Positions 34,494 through 44,033 of a DNA stretch of 64,000 bases are shown one piece after another. The position numbers were made by a program, and so were the translations under genes. Source of the stretch: Thalassobacter stenotrophicus (lineage in GTDB: Bacteria; Pseudomonadota; Alphaproteobacteria; Rhodobacterales; Rhodobacteraceae); the NCBI RefSeq assembly GCF_001458315.1, contig NZ_CYRX01000033.1:558001-622000 (forward strand), given 5' to 3'. Each line of letters begins with the position of its first letter. The first letter of the stretch is position 1. Under the pieces are notes generated by a model, which saw nothing but the letters and a program-made list of their open reading frames with translations, searched no databases and had not been told where the DNA came from.

Positions 34494-34584
34494 GGGGTCG
34501 TCTCCATTCGGGGATGTCAGTTTTCGGTAGTCTCCCTCGCAACGGCGGGGGACACAAGCAAAACCGCCCGTGGCCCGCGCAATG

Positions 34585-34604
34585 CACACAGTCACAACTG
34601 TGTG
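34585..34604. promoter_or_regulatory. inverted repeat in divergent dsb gap (candidate operator)
   Basis: CACACAGT-CACA-ACTGTGTG is a perfect 8-4-8 inverted repeat located 91 bases upstream of the DsbA-like start and 54 bases upstream of the ScsB/DsbD-like start. A shared regulator could bind here. Confidence 0.45.
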
Positions 34605-34658
34605 TGTCCGGTGGCAGCAGGTCTTTCGGGCGGCGTGGCTTTGGGGTAGCGATATCCC

Positions 34659-36677
34659 ATGATCCGCGCGTGCCTCTTTGCCCTGTGGGCCTGCCTCGCC
34701 CTCCCGCTTTATGCGGCGGGGTCCGATGTGGTGGCCACACGGACGATCACGGCGCAACTTGTCTCGGCGCAAGACGGCGTACCGACAGGCAGTGCCGCGC
34801 TGACGGCTGGGCTATTTGTGACGCTAGAGCCGGGGTGGAAGACCTATTGGCGCTCGCCCGGCGAAGTAGGTTTGCCGCCTCAGATCAGCTGGGATGGGTC
34901 GGAAAACATCCGCGATGTTGTGCTAAGCTATCCTGCGCCGACGCGGTTCACCGCCTTTGAGATTGAGAATTTTGGCTACGAGACAGAGGTGCTTTTTCCA
35001 CTTCAGCTCCAGCTCGAACGCCCCGGTGCGCCGGCCCGCCTCGCGCTGGAGGCGACCTTGCTGGTCTGTGCTGACATTTGCATCCCGGAGACGGTGTCCT
35101 TGTCGCTGGACCTCCCCGCGGGTGGGGGCATTGACGCCAAAGCCGCCGAGCAGATCGCGACATGGATGGCGCGCATCCCCGATGATGGCGGGGCCTCTGG
35201 CTTGCGCCTCGATACGGTCTTTCTCGATGCGACCGCGCTCGTCGTCACGGCGCAGAGCGATCGCCCCCTCACCAGCCCTGATATTTTCCCCGAGCAGGGT
35301 GAATACGCGAGCTTTGGCAAGCCCGAGATTATCGTTGCGGATGCCGGGCGGTCAGTGTGGGCGCGCCTACCGGTTCTGGCTGAGGGAGAGGGCGGGTTAC
35401 AGATTACCTTCACGGATGGCGCGCGCGCGGCGACACTAAACGCGTCTACGTTTGCGGACGTTCCGGCACCGCGGCCGCAAGCCTCCGGCGCGCTGATCGG
35501 GATGTTGGCCATCGCGCTTTTGGGTGGTTTGATTTTGAACGTCATGCCCTGCGTTCTGCCGGTTTTGTCGATCAAGCTGACCTCGGCGCTGGGCGCTGCG
35601 GGGCAGGGCCGGGCGCGGGTCCGTGCGGGGTTTTTGGCGTCGGCTGCGGGGGTTATTGCGTTTTTCTGGGTGCTGGCGGCGATTGTAATTGCGATGCAGG
35701 CTTCGGGCGCGTCGTTCGGTTGGGGCATGCAGTTCCAAAACCCTGTGTTCCTCAGCTTGATGATTACGATCATCGCTTTGTTTGCTGCCAACATGGCGGG
35801 CTTGTTTGAGATCACCTTGCCGCAGGGCTGGACCACGGGCATGGCCCGCACCGAGGCGCGCGGTGGGTGGAGCGGTGATTTTGCCACAGGTGCGTTTGCT
35901 GCATTGCTGGCGACACCGTGTTCGGCGCCGTTTTTGGGCACAGCAGTGACCTATGCCATGACCCACGGCCCGCGCGAGGTCGCAGCGATTTTCACCGCTT
36001 TGGGCGTGGGACTGGCGCTGCCGTATCTGTTGATCGCCGCGCGGCCTGGTTGGCTATCGCGCCTGCCTAAACCCGGACCATGGATGGTGTGGGTCAAATG
36101 GGCCATGGGCGGGCTACTGGCTGCGACGGCTCTTTGGCTGCTCGCTGTGCTTGCTGCCGTGTCGGGGCTGGGGCTGGCGGGGGCGTTGGCGGCAATTTTG
36201 GTGATCGGGGGTGTGGTTTTGGTCTGGCGGCGCGCGGCGTTACCTGTTGCGGTGGCGGTGTTTGCGGCGGCCATGGCGCTGCCGCTGTTCTGGCCGGCTC
36301 CGACCGCGATGGCCCAAGACGACAGCATGTGGCTGGTGTTTGATGAGGCAGAGGCCATGGCCCGTGCTGAGGCGGGTGAGGTTGTTTTTGTCGATGTCAC
36401 CGCCGATTGGTGTCTCACCTGTAAGGCGAACAAGAGCCTCGTGCTGGACCGGGGCGCCGTGGCGGAAGCCTTGGAGAGCGTGATCCTTATGCGGGCCGAT
36501 TGGACTCGGCCCAGCGATACAATCCTGAACTACCTCAAAAGCCATGATCGCTACGGCATTCCCTTCAACATGGTTTACGGTCCCGGCGCGCCTATGGGCA
36601 TTGCCCTGCCAGAACTTCTGACGCCCGATGCCGTGCTGAATGCGATCATGACCGCACAGGGGGCTGTGCAGGGCTAA
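34659..36677 (+). CDS. protein-disulfide reductase, DsbD/ScsB-like
   Basis: A 672-residue membrane protein carrying electrons from cytoplasmic thioredoxin to the periplasm. Signal peptide (MIRACLFALWACLALPLYAA); N-terminal periplasmic domain with LVCADICIPETV; a transmembrane core of about eight helices with the redox cysteines in NVMPCVLPVLS and ATPCSAPFLG; C-terminal thioredoxin domain with TADWCLTCK. The long N-terminal domain of about 270 residues with the CxDxC-like pair is the ScsB layout rather than classic DsbD. It probably keeps the divergent DsbA-like protein reduced. Confidence 0.9.
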   Translation: MIRACLFALWACLALPLYAAGSDVVATRTITAQLVSAQDGVPTGSAALTAGLFVTLEPGWKTYWRSPGEVGLPPQISWDGSENIRDVVLSYPAPTRFTAFEIENFGYETEVLFPLQLQLERPGAPARLALEATLLVCADICIPETVSLSLDLPAGGGIDAKAAEQIATWMARIPDDGGASGLRLDTVFLDATALVVTAQSDRPLTSPDIFPEQGEYASFGKPEIIVADAGRSVWARLPVLAEGEGGLQITFTDGARAATLNASTFADVPAPRPQASGALIGMLAIALLGGLILNVMPCVLPVLSIKLTSALGAAGQGRARVRAGFLASAAGVIAFFWVLAAIVIAMQASGASFGWGMQFQNPVFLSLMITIIALFAANMAGLFEITLPQGWTTGMARTEARGGWSGDFATGAFAALLATPCSAPFLGTAVTYAMTHGPREVAAIFTALGVGLALPYLLIAARPGWLSRLPKPGPWMVWVKWAMGGLLAATALWLLAVLAAVSGLGLAGALAAILVIGGVVLVWRRAALPVAVAVFAAAMALPLFWPAPTAMAQDDSMWLVFDEAEAMARAEAGEVVFVDVTADWCLTCKANKSLVLDRGAVAEALESVILMRADWTRPSDTILNYLKSHDRYGIPFNMVYGPGAPMGIALPELLTPDAVLNAIMTAQGAVQG

Positions 36678-36716
36678 ACCTATCGCGCAGGCCCCCCTTC
36701 GCGGTAGGTGTTAACT

Positions 36717-38117
36717 ATGTCAGCACACAATTCCTCCGCCAAGTTCCTATCCGGCAATCTTTTTGCGCACGTGAGCATCATGTCTCTCACGGCCTCCGTC
36801 GGGTTAATGGCGGTGTTCCTTGTGGATTTCATCGACATGATTTTCATCGCCATGCTCGGCAAGGCCGAGTTGGCCGCAGCGGTGGGCTATGCGGGCGCGA
36901 TTTTGTTTTTCACGACCTCGTTCGGGATCGGGATGGCGATTGCGGCAGGGGCCTTGGTGGCCCGGGCGTTAGGCGCGGGCGACGTGGCATTGGCGCAAAG
37001 CCGCGCGACCACGGCGCTGATCTATGGGTTTGGCTTCGGCGCAGTTTTTGCCGCGACGGTTTGGGCGTTTCTTGCGCCCCTCGCACAGCTTGTCGGGGCC
37101 AGTGGTGAGACACTGGATTTGGCGGTGCATTACCTTGCGATCATTGTCCCATCCTTGCCGTTTTTAATGTTGGGCATGATGGGTGGGGCGATCCTGCGCG
37201 CCCATGGTGATGCCCGCCGCGCGATGATGGCAACGATCTGGGGCGGGGTGGTGAATGCCGTGCTCGATCCGATCCTGATCTTTGGCCTCGACTTGGAATT
37301 GACAGGGGCGGCGCTTGCCTCGGTGGCGGCGCGGCTCACGATTGCTTACTTCGCACTGCGCCCGATCTTGCGCCACTATGGCGGCTTCACACTGCCGCCT
37401 GTTTTGTCTTTCCTTGCGGACTTGCGGCCCATTCTGGCTATTGCAGTGCCCGCGATCCTGACCCAGTTGGCCACGCCGGTGGGGCAGGCCTGGGTCACGC
37501 GTTCCATGGCCGCTTATGGCGAAGAGGCTGTGGCTGGGATGGCCATTGTTGGGCGCCTGACGCCTGTGGCATTTGGTGTGATCTTTGCGCTGTCAGGTGC
37601 AATCGGCCCCATTATTGGTCAGAATTTTGGAGCCAAAGACCACGCCCGCGTTCGCCGCGCTTTTCTGGACGGGGTCTTGTTTTGCGGGTTGTTCGTGGTG
37701 GGTATGACGGTGCTTTTGTACCTGCTGCGCCCGTTTATTGCGGGGTTGTTCTCGGCCCAGGGTGTGACGTTGACGCTGGTCTATCTGTTCTGCGGGCCAC
37801 TCGCGCTTGTGTTCTTTTTCAACGGGTTGCTGTTTGTGTCTAACGCGGCGTTCAACAACCTTGGGCAGCCGTTCACGTCTACGTGGCTTAACTGGGGGCG
37901 GCATACACTGGGGACGGTGCCGTTGGTCGCGCTGGGCGGTTGGCTGTTCGGCGCACCGGGGGTGTTGATCGGGCAAGCCGTAGGCGGGTTGATATTTGGG
38001 CTATTGGCGGCGTGGATGGCGCTCCGGGTGATTGCGCGCGGAGGTGCACCGGCAGCCCCCCGCCCGCCCTTTGCGCGACAAGCCCGGCTTATGTCACTGT
38101 TGCACCTACGTCGCTGA
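36717..38117 (+). CDS. MATE family efflux transporter
   Basis: A 466-residue multidrug and toxin extrusion carrier with twelve helices in two bundles. MAVFLVDFIDMIFIAMLGKAELAAA in the first helix pair (given in parts) and LGMMGGAILRAHGDARRAMM with GGVVNAVLDPILIF are classic MATE segments; a similar RALGQPFTST-type pattern appears in the second half as FNNLGQPFTSTW. It exports cationic compounds using Na+ or H+. The ATG at 36717 is preferred to the GTG at 36708. The end overlaps the convergent gamma-glutamylcyclotransferase gene by 29 bases. Confidence 0.92.
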   Translation: MSAHNSSAKFLSGNLFAHVSIMSLTASVGLMAVFLVDFIDMIFIAMLGKAELAAAVGYAGAILFFTTSFGIGMAIAAGALVARALGAGDVALAQSRATTALIYGFGFGAVFAATVWAFLAPLAQLVGASGETLDLAVHYLAIIVPSLPFLMLGMMGGAILRAHGDARRAMMATIWGGVVNAVLDPILIFGLDLELTGAALASVAARLTIAYFALRPILRHYGGFTLPPVLSFLADLRPILAIAVPAILTQLATPVGQAWVTRSMAAYGEEAVAGMAIVGRLTPVAFGVIFALSGAIGPIIGQNFGAKDHARVRRAFLDGVLFCGLFVVGMTVLLYLLRPFIAGLFSAQGVTLTLVYLFCGPLALVFFFNGLLFVSNAAFNNLGQPFTSTWLNWGRHTLGTVPLVALGGWLFGAPGVLIGQAVGGLIFGLLAAWMALRVIARGGAPAAPRPPFARQARLMSLLHLRR

Positions 38118-38631
38118 GCATCGCATCGACCAGAGCCGTTTCATCCGGGCTTAGCTGCTGTGCGCGCGGGTACTGCGGTGCGGTGCGGTCGTTTATGATC
38201 GGTGCCTCCCAGCCGTCTGTCGTGGCAAAGAACCGTGCGACACCAGTCTCTCCGAATTCGTTCAAATATCCCTGCACGACCACGTCCAGATAGCTGAGCA
38301 GGATCGGATGCGTCTGACTGGGGGCTGCGTGCAGATCGGCCGGGATATGATAGATTTGCGCGCCCCGGCCGGGTTCTGCAGGGGCGCGGATATAGGCCCA
38401 TTCGCGGGCATCCAGCGCGGTCCAATCGCCCTCGGGCACCTCTGCGAGGAGGCCATCAATCCGGGTGTTCGGACACGGGACAGCGGTTAAGAACGCGACC
38501 TTACGCGCGCCCGTGTGCCGCCAAGCCCGCCGCCAGCCCGACACGGTGGCGCGTTTGACACCGGGGTAATCTTGCGTGGCCCGGTTTACCAAACTGCCGT
38601 AGCCGAAGAACATGTTGTGGTTCATGGTCAT
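38089..38631 (-). CDS. gamma-glutamylcyclotransferase family protein
   Basis: A 180-residue BtrG/GGCT-fold protein. The YGSL motif (FFGYGSLVN, residues 8-16) binds the gamma-glutamyl group, and GLLAEVPEGDWTALDAREW follows as in this fold. It may release 5-oxoproline from gamma-glutamyl dipeptides or degrade glutathione. It is divergent from the gcv operon, with the glycine riboswitch between them. Confidence 0.85.
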   Translation of the reverse strand: MTMNHNMFFGYGSLVNRATQDYPGVKRATVSGWRRAWRHTGARKVAFLTAVPCPNTRIDGLLAEVPEGDWTALDAREWAYIRAPAEPGRGAQIYHIPADLHAAPSQTHPILLSYLDVVVQGYLNEFGETGVARFFATTDGWEAPIINDRTAPQYPRAQQLSPDETALVDAMLSDVGATVT

Positions 38632-38668
38632 TATGACACCTTTTCATGTAGCGCGCTGTGCGCCGCTC

Positions 38669-38696
38669 TTGATTGGATTTCATGGATCGCCTATCC
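38669..38696 (+). promoter_or_regulatory. predicted promoter of the gcv operon
   Basis: TTGATT (38669-38674) and CTATCC (38691-38696) are 16 bases apart. The start of transcription would fall just before the first riboswitch stem at 38706. Confidence 0.5.
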
Positions 38697-38705
38697 ACGG
38701 CGCAT

Positions 38706-38852
38706 CACACGGGAGAATCTGCACCCGCAGTGCCGAAGGAGCAACCGCCCCGGTAAACTCTCAGGCCCAAGGACCGTGTGACGATAAAACTCTGGAGAGA
38801 GGCATTCAATTGCCCGCCGAAGGGATAACGATCTCAGGCGCATAGGACAGAG
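38706..38852 (+). promoter_or_regulatory. tandem glycine riboswitch
   Basis: Two glycine aptamers follow each other. Aptamer 1 (38706-38780) is closed by CACACGG/CCGTGTG and contains GGGAGA, GTGCCGAAGGAGCAAC and AAACTCTCAGGC. Aptamer 2 (38790-38852) is closed by CTCTG/CAGAG and contains GGAGAGA, CGCCGAAGGGATAACG and ATCTCAGGC. The 9-base linker is short, as in cooperative tandem forms. The downstream genes form the glycine cleavage operon, which such switches turn on when glycine is abundant. A 7-bp hairpin at 38864-38881, without a T tract, precedes the AAGGGG ribosome site, so control of translation or Rho access is more likely than an intrinsic terminator. Confidence 0.93.
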
Positions 38853-38901
38853 GGGGCAGGACCCGCCACGGCATCGTGGCGATAACTGTGAAGGGGCGCC
38901 T

Positions 38902-40011
38902 ATGTCTGAACTGAACCCATTGCCGCTAGAAGCGTTGCATGCTGAATTGGGCGGCAAGATGGTGCCCTTTGCTGGGTACTCTATGCCGGTCCAATACCCG
39001 ATGGGGGTCATGGCTGAGCATTTGCATTGCCGGTCAGAGGCCGGTTTGTTCGACGTTAGCCACATGGGGCAAGTGATTGTACGCGGCGCGGATGCCGCCA
39101 GCGCGCTGGAACGCTTGATCCCTGCGGATGTCGCGGGCCTTGGGGCGGGGCGGCAACGGTATGGTGTGCTGATGCAGCCCGATGGGGGCGTTGCAGACGA
39201 TCTGATGTTCGCAAATCGCAGTGATCACTTCTATTTGGTGGTTAACGGTGCGTGCAAATATCAGGATGTGGAAATTCTCAAAGCTGGCCTGTCTGGGTGC
39301 GAGGTCACGCTTTTGGACGATCGCGCGCTGCTGGCGCTGCAGGGGCCAAAGGCTGAGGCGGTCTTGGCCGATTTGCTGCCCGCAGTCGCACAGATGCGGT
39401 TTATGGACAGCCAGATGTTCGACTGGATGGGGGCTGAGCTGTGGATTTCACGCTCCGGCTACACCGGTGAGGACGGCTTTGAGATCTCGGTCCCCGAGGA
39501 TCGGGCCGAAGAATTGGCCCGTGCATTACTGGCTCACCCGGCTGTGGCGCCAATCGGTCTTGGGGCGCGCGACAGCCTCCGGCTGGAGGCAGGGATGCCG
39601 CTTTATGGCCAAGACCTGACCCCTGAAATTTCCCCCGTGGTCGCGGGCCTCGGCTGGTCCATCGCCAAGGCGCGTCGTGCGGGCGGGCCGCGCGCGGGCG
39701 GCTTTCCCGGGGCCGAGCCATTCCTTCAGGAACTGATGGACGGGCCTGCAAACATTCGTATGGGCCTGCGTCCAGAGGGCCGTGCCCCGATGCGCGCCGG
39801 TGTGGAGCTCTATCATTCGGTTGATGCGACAGCCCCAATTGGCCGGATCACGTCAGGCGGCTTTGGCCCCTCGGTCGGCGCGCCGATTGCGATGGGTATT
39901 GTCCCCGCAGAGCTGGCCCCAGGCACCACGATTTACGGCGAAGTCCGGGGCAAACGTTTGCCCGTGACCCTTGCCACGCTTCCCTTCCATACACCCCGCT
40001 ACAAGCGCTAA
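38902..40011 (+). CDS. gcvT: glycine cleavage system aminomethyltransferase (T protein)
   Basis: A 369-residue THF-dependent enzyme that takes the aminomethyl group from lipoyl-H, yielding methylene-THF and ammonia. [43 protein letters not shown] and [12 protein letters not shown] are conserved folate-binding segments. AAGGGG lies five bases before the ATG. It is first in the gcvT-H-P operon controlled by the riboswitch. Confidence 0.97.
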   Translation: MSELNPLPLEALHAELGGKMVPFAGYSMPVQYPMGVMAEHLHCRSEAGLFDVSHMGQVIVRGADAASALERLIPADVAGLGAGRQRYGVLMQPDGGVADDLMFANRSDHFYLVVNGACKYQDVEILKAGLSGCEVTLLDDRALLALQGPKAEAVLADLLPAVAQMRFMDSQMFDWMGAELWISRSGYTGEDGFEISVPEDRAEELARALLAHPAVAPIGLGARDSLRLEAGMPLYGQDLTPEISPVVAGLGWSIAKARRAGGPRAGGFPGAEPFLQELMDGPANIRMGLRPEGRAPMRAGVELYHSVDATAPIGRITSGGFGPSVGAPIAMGIVPAELAPGTTIYGEVRGKRLPVTLATLPFHTPRYKR

Positions 40012-40027
40012 GATCAGGAGAACCCCC

Positions 40028-40384
40028 ATGAAATTCACCGAAGAGCACGAATGGCTAGACGCCGATGGTGACGTCATCACCGTTGGCATCACGGAGCACG
40101 CAGCCACCCAGCTGGGCGACGTTGTGTTTGTTGAACTGCCCGAGGTCGGCACCACGGTTGCCAAAGGCGATGAGATCGTCGTGATCGAAAGCGTCAAGGC
40201 CGCCTCCGACATTCTGGCCCCCCTTGACGGTGAGATCGTTGAGGTCAATGAGGCGCTGGTCGACAACCCTGCTGCCGTAAACGACGACGCCGTGGGGTCG
40301 TGGTTCTTCAAGATGACCTCGCCCGCCGCCGCCGAAATGGATGAGATGATGGATGAGGCCGCTTATCAGGCCTTTATCGGTTAA
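40028..40384 (+). CDS. gcvH: glycine cleavage system H protein
   Basis: A 118-residue lipoyl carrier. The lipoylated lysine is Lys57 in [21 protein letters not shown] opens the protein and the tail [15 protein letters not shown] is typical. It shuttles the aminomethyl group between P and T proteins. ATG at 40028 follows AGGAG. It lies 16 bases after gcvT. Confidence 0.97.
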   Translation: MKFTEEHEWLDADGDVITVGITEHAATQLGDVVFVELPEVGTTVAKGDEIVVIESVKAASDILAPLDGEIVEVNEALVDNPAAVNDDAVGSWFFKMTSPAAAEMDEMMDEAAYQAFIG

Positions 40385-40420
40385 AAACACTCGCCTTCCC
40401 CCATGCAGATGGAGCGCCCC

Positions 40421-43261
40421 ATGCAGATCACCGAGTACGATACCTATGACTTCGCCAACCGCCGCCATATCGGTCCCTCGCCCGAGGAAATGGCCGAAAT
40501 GCTCAAGGCCGTAGGGGTCGACAGCCTTGATGATCTGATCGACCAGACGCTTCCACCTGCCATCCGTCAGGCCGAACCGCTGCCTTGGCCACAAATGACC
40601 GAGCATGCGGTTCTGGCCGAGATGCGGCGGCTTGCGGATAAAAATACCGTGCTGACCTCTATGATAGGGCAGGGGTATTATGGCACGGTCACGCCCCCAG
40701 CGATCCAGCGCAACATCCTTGAAAACCCTGCGTGGTACACGGCCTACACCCCCTACCAACCCGAGATCGCGCAGGGGCGGCTTGAGGCGCTTTTGAACTT
40801 CCAGACCATGGTGGCTGACCTCACGGGGTTGCCGGTTGCCAATGCCTCGCTTTTGGATGAGGCGACAGCCTGCGCCGAGGCGATGGTGATGGCGCAGCGG
40901 GTGTCCAAATCAAAGGCGACGGCGTTCTTTGTGGATGAAAACTGCCACCCTCAGAACATCGCCGTGATGCAAACCCGGGCCGAACCTTTGGGCATCGAAG
41001 TCATCGTGGGTCCTGCCGACACACTGGACCCTGCCGCCGTGTTTGGTGCGATTTTCCAATACCCCGGCACCCACGGCCATCTGCGCGATTTCACCCCCGA
41101 AATGGTCGCGTTACGGGCACAAAAGGCCATCGGGATTGTGGCCACTGACCTTTTGGCGTTGTGCCTGCTCAAAGAGCCGGGCGCGATGGGTGCTGATATC
41201 GCCGTTGGCAGCGCGCAGCGTTTTGGCGTGCCGCTTGGCTATGGCGGGCCGCACGCGGGCTTTTTCGCCTGTGCCGATACGTTCAAACGCAATATGCCGG
41301 GCCGGATTGTCGGTGTGTCGGTCGACAGCCATGGCCACAAGGCGTTTCGCCTGTCGCTGCAAACCCGCGAACAACACATTCGCCGCGAAAAGGCGACGTC
41401 AAACGTGTGTACCGCGCAGGCGTTGCTGGCCGTCATGGCGAGCTTTTTTGCCGTGTTCCACGGCCCCAAGGGTCTGCGCCACATCGCGCAAAACGTTCAT
41501 CGCTCTGCCTGCGCGCTCAAGGCGGTCCTGCAAGACGCAGGGTTCAACGTGGCGCCTGAACATGTGTTCGACACCCTCACCGTTGAGGTCGGCGCGATGC
41601 AGGGCGTGATCCTGCGGTCCGCCGTGGCCGAGGGCATTAACCTTCGGAAAGTGGGTGACACGTCCATCGGGATTTCCTGTGATGAAATGACCGATACGGC
41701 TATTTTGAACCGGGTGGCCCGCGCCTTTGGCATCGACGCTGAGGTCCGCTTGGACGCGCTGGATATCCCCGCGGATCTGCAACGGCAAAGCGAGTACCTG
41801 ACCCATCCAACGTTCCATATGAACCGGGCAGAGGCGGAAATGATGCGCTACATGCGTCGCCTTGCGGATCGGGATTTGGCGCTGGATCGGGCGATGATCC
41901 CGCTGGGGTCTTGCACGATGAAGCTGAACGCAGCCGTGGAAATGATGCCGGTCACATGGCCCGAATTCGCAAACATCCACCCCTTTGCCCCCGCCGACCA
42001 AGCCGAGGGTTACAAGGAGATGATCGATGATCTGGCTGAGCGTCTGTGCGTGATCACCGGATATGACGCGATGTCGATGCAGCCCAATTCCGGGGCGCAG
42101 GGCGAATATGCGGGCCTTTTGACCATTGCGGCCTACCACCGCGCGCGGGGCGATGATCGTGATATTTGCCTCATCCCGACCTCTGCGCATGGCACAAACC
42201 CTGCCTCGGCGAACATGGCGGGAATGCGGGTTGTCGTGGTGAAATCTGCTGACAACGGTGATGTCGATCTTGATGATTTCCGCGCCAAGGCGGAAGCCGC
42301 GGGCGATAAACTTGCCGCGTGCATGATCACGTACCCTTCAACCCACGGGGTGTTTGAGACGACCGTGCGCGAGGTGTGTGAGATCACGCATGCCTATGGC
42401 GGGCAGGTCTACCTTGATGGGGCCAACCTGAACGCGATGGTTGGCCTGTCCAAACCCGGCGAGCTGGGCGCGGATGTCAGCCACCTGAATTTGCACAAAA
42501 CGTTCTGCATCCCGCACGGTGGCGGCGGACCGGGCATGGGCCCAATCGGTGTAAAGGCGCACTTGGCCCCCTATCTACCCGGTCACCCGGAAACTGGGAT
42601 GGACGCGGATGACGGGGGCCCGGTTAGTGCTGCTCCGTTCGGCTCGGCTTCGATCCTGCCGATCAGCCATGCCTATTGCTTGATGATGGGGGGAGAGGGG
42701 CTGACCCAAGCGACGAAAGTCGCGATCTTGTCGGCCAATTATATCGCGGCTCAGCTGAAGGGCAGCTTTGATGTGCTGTTCACGGGACGCAATGGGCGGA
42801 TCGCGCATGAGTGCATTCTAGATACCCGACCCTTTGCAGACAGCGCCCACATCACCGTTGATGATATCGCTAAGCGTTTGATGGATCATGGCTTTCACGC
42901 GCCAACCATGTCGTGGCCCGTGGCAGGGACATTGATGGTTGAGCCAACTGAATCCGAGACGAAGGCTGAGTTGGACCGCTTTATCACTGCGTTGCGCGCC
43001 ATCCGAGATGAGATCGCTCAGGTTGAGGACGGCACGATGGATGCCGATAACAATCCGCTGAAAAACGCGCCGCACACGATGGAAGACCTCGTGCGCGATT
43101 GGGATCGGCCCTACACGCGTGAGGCGGCGTGTTTTCCACCCGGTGCCTTCCGCGTCGATAAGTATTGGCCCCCTGTGAACCGGGTGGACAACGTGGCAGG
43201 CGACAGAAATCTGATCTGCACCTGTCCACCGGTAGAGGCTTATCTCGAAGCCGCAGAGTAG
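40421..43261 (+). CDS. gcvP: glycine decarboxylase (P protein)
   Basis: A 946-residue PLP enzyme of the single-chain type; the reaction removes CO2 from glycine and loads the rest onto lipoyl-[16 protein letters not shown] opens it; the C-terminal half contains the PLP lysine in [17 protein letters not shown]. The start at 40421 has GGAG six bases upstream and is preferred to the ATG at 40403. It ends the operon. L protein is not in the window. Confidence 0.97.
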   Translation: MQITEYDTYDFANRRHIGPSPEEMAEMLKAVGVDSLDDLIDQTLPPAIRQAEPLPWPQMTEHAVLAEMRRLADKNTVLTSMIGQGYYGTVTPPAIQRNILENPAWYTAYTPYQPEIAQGRLEALLNFQTMVADLTGLPVANASLLDEATACAEAMVMAQRVSKSKATAFFVDENCHPQNIAVMQTRAEPLGIEVIVGPADTLDPAAVFGAIFQYPGTHGHLRDFTPEMVALRAQKAIGIVATDLLALCLLKEPGAMGADIAVGSAQRFGVPLGYGGPHAGFFACADTFKRNMPGRIVGVSVDSHGHKAFRLSLQTREQHIRREKATSNVCTAQALLAVMASFFAVFHGPKGLRHIAQNVHRSACALKAVLQDAGFNVAPEHVFDTLTVEVGAMQGVILRSAVAEGINLRKVGDTSIGISCDEMTDTAILNRVARAFGIDAEVRLDALDIPADLQRQSEYLTHPTFHMNRAEAEMMRYMRRLADRDLALDRAMIPLGSCTMKLNAAVEMMPVTWPEFANIHPFAPADQAEGYKEMIDDLAERLCVITGYDAMSMQPNSGAQGEYAGLLTIAAYHRARGDDRDICLIPTSAHGTNPASANMAGMRVVVVKSADNGDVDLDDFRAKAEAAGDKLAACMITYPSTHGVFETTVREVCEITHAYGGQVYLDGANLNAMVGLSKPGELGADVSHLNLHKTFCIPHGGGGPGMGPIGVKAHLAPYLPGHPETGMDADDGGPVSAAPFGSASILPISHAYCLMMGGEGLTQATKVAILSANYIAAQLKGSFDVLFTGRNGRIAHECILDTRPFADSAHITVDDIAKRLMDHGFHAPTMSWPVAGTLMVEPTESETKAELDRFITALRAIRDEIAQVEDGTMDADNNPLKNAPHTMEDLVRDWDRPYTREAACFPPGAFRVDKYWPPVNRVDNVAGDRNLICTCPPVEAYLEAAE

Positions 43262-43367
43262 CAAACAGGTGGCGCGGGGTTCCCCCTGCGTCACCGCCGC
43301 CATTGACAGGGCGTGTCCCCACCTCCACCATGCCGCAACGCAGCATTTTGGGTTATGGGGAATCGAC

Positions 43368-44027
43368 ATGCCGGGTCAGGTCATCACAGTCGCACAGCAA
43401 AAGGGCGGTTCGGGCAAAACCACTTTGTCCGTCAATCTGGCCGTCGCTTTCGCACAAATGGGGCGCAAGGTTGCGGTGATCGATAGCGATGCTCAGGGCT
43501 CGCTTGGGCGGTGGTTTATGACCCGACTTGAACAAACGGGCGGTGAACCGGGCGTTGATTTCTCTACGGCCAGCGCGTGGGGCGTTGCTTATGAAGTCGA
43601 CAAGTACCGCAAAACCCACGACGTCATCATCATCGACACTCCCCCCAAGATTGACAGCGATATGCGGCCTGCGTTGCGTTCATCTTCGCTGGTCGTGGTG
43701 CCAATTGCGGCAAGTGAGGTCGATATGTGGGCCACCGAAGGTGTGCTGGAGCTAGCTGCGCGGGAGGGCAAAGTCGTGATGGCAGTGCTGAACCGGGCCA
43801 AGTCTGGCACGCGCTTGGCCGCGAAAATGTTAGAACAATTGGGCGCACTAGACGTCGTCCCAGCAGCTACAGTGTTGGCCAATCGAGTGGTCTATGCTGA
43901 AAGCTTGGGCAAAGGGTTGGGCGTGGCCGAGGTCTCTCGGAATGCGCCTGCCACTGAGGAAATCAAGGCGTTGACCGCAGAGGTCGATGCCGCCCTTGGC
44001 GCGCTGGCCAAGCAGGCGGCAGAGTAA
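43368..44027 (+). CDS. ParA family ATPase, orphan
   Basis: A 219-residue deviant Walker-A ATPase: KGGSGKTT near residue 12, VIDSDAQGS (Walker A-prime) and IIIDTPPKID (Walker B). Such proteins pull DNA, plasmids or protein clusters by a nucleoid gradient. No ParB or parS-like sequence is adjacent, so it is not the chromosomal ParAB pair; it may position a protein cluster. GGGGA is before the ATG. A TTGACA occurs at 43303, without a good -10. Confidence 0.88.
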   Translation: MPGQVITVAQQKGGSGKTTLSVNLAVAFAQMGRKVAVIDSDAQGSLGRWFMTRLEQTGGEPGVDFSTASAWGVAYEVDKYRKTHDVIIIDTPPKIDSDMRPALRSSSLVVVPIAASEVDMWATEGVLELAAREGKVVMAVLNRAKSGTRLAAKMLEQLGALDVVPAATVLANRVVYAESLGKGLGVAEVSRNAPATEEIKALTAEVDAALGALAKQAAE

Positions 44028-44033
44028 CCCCGG

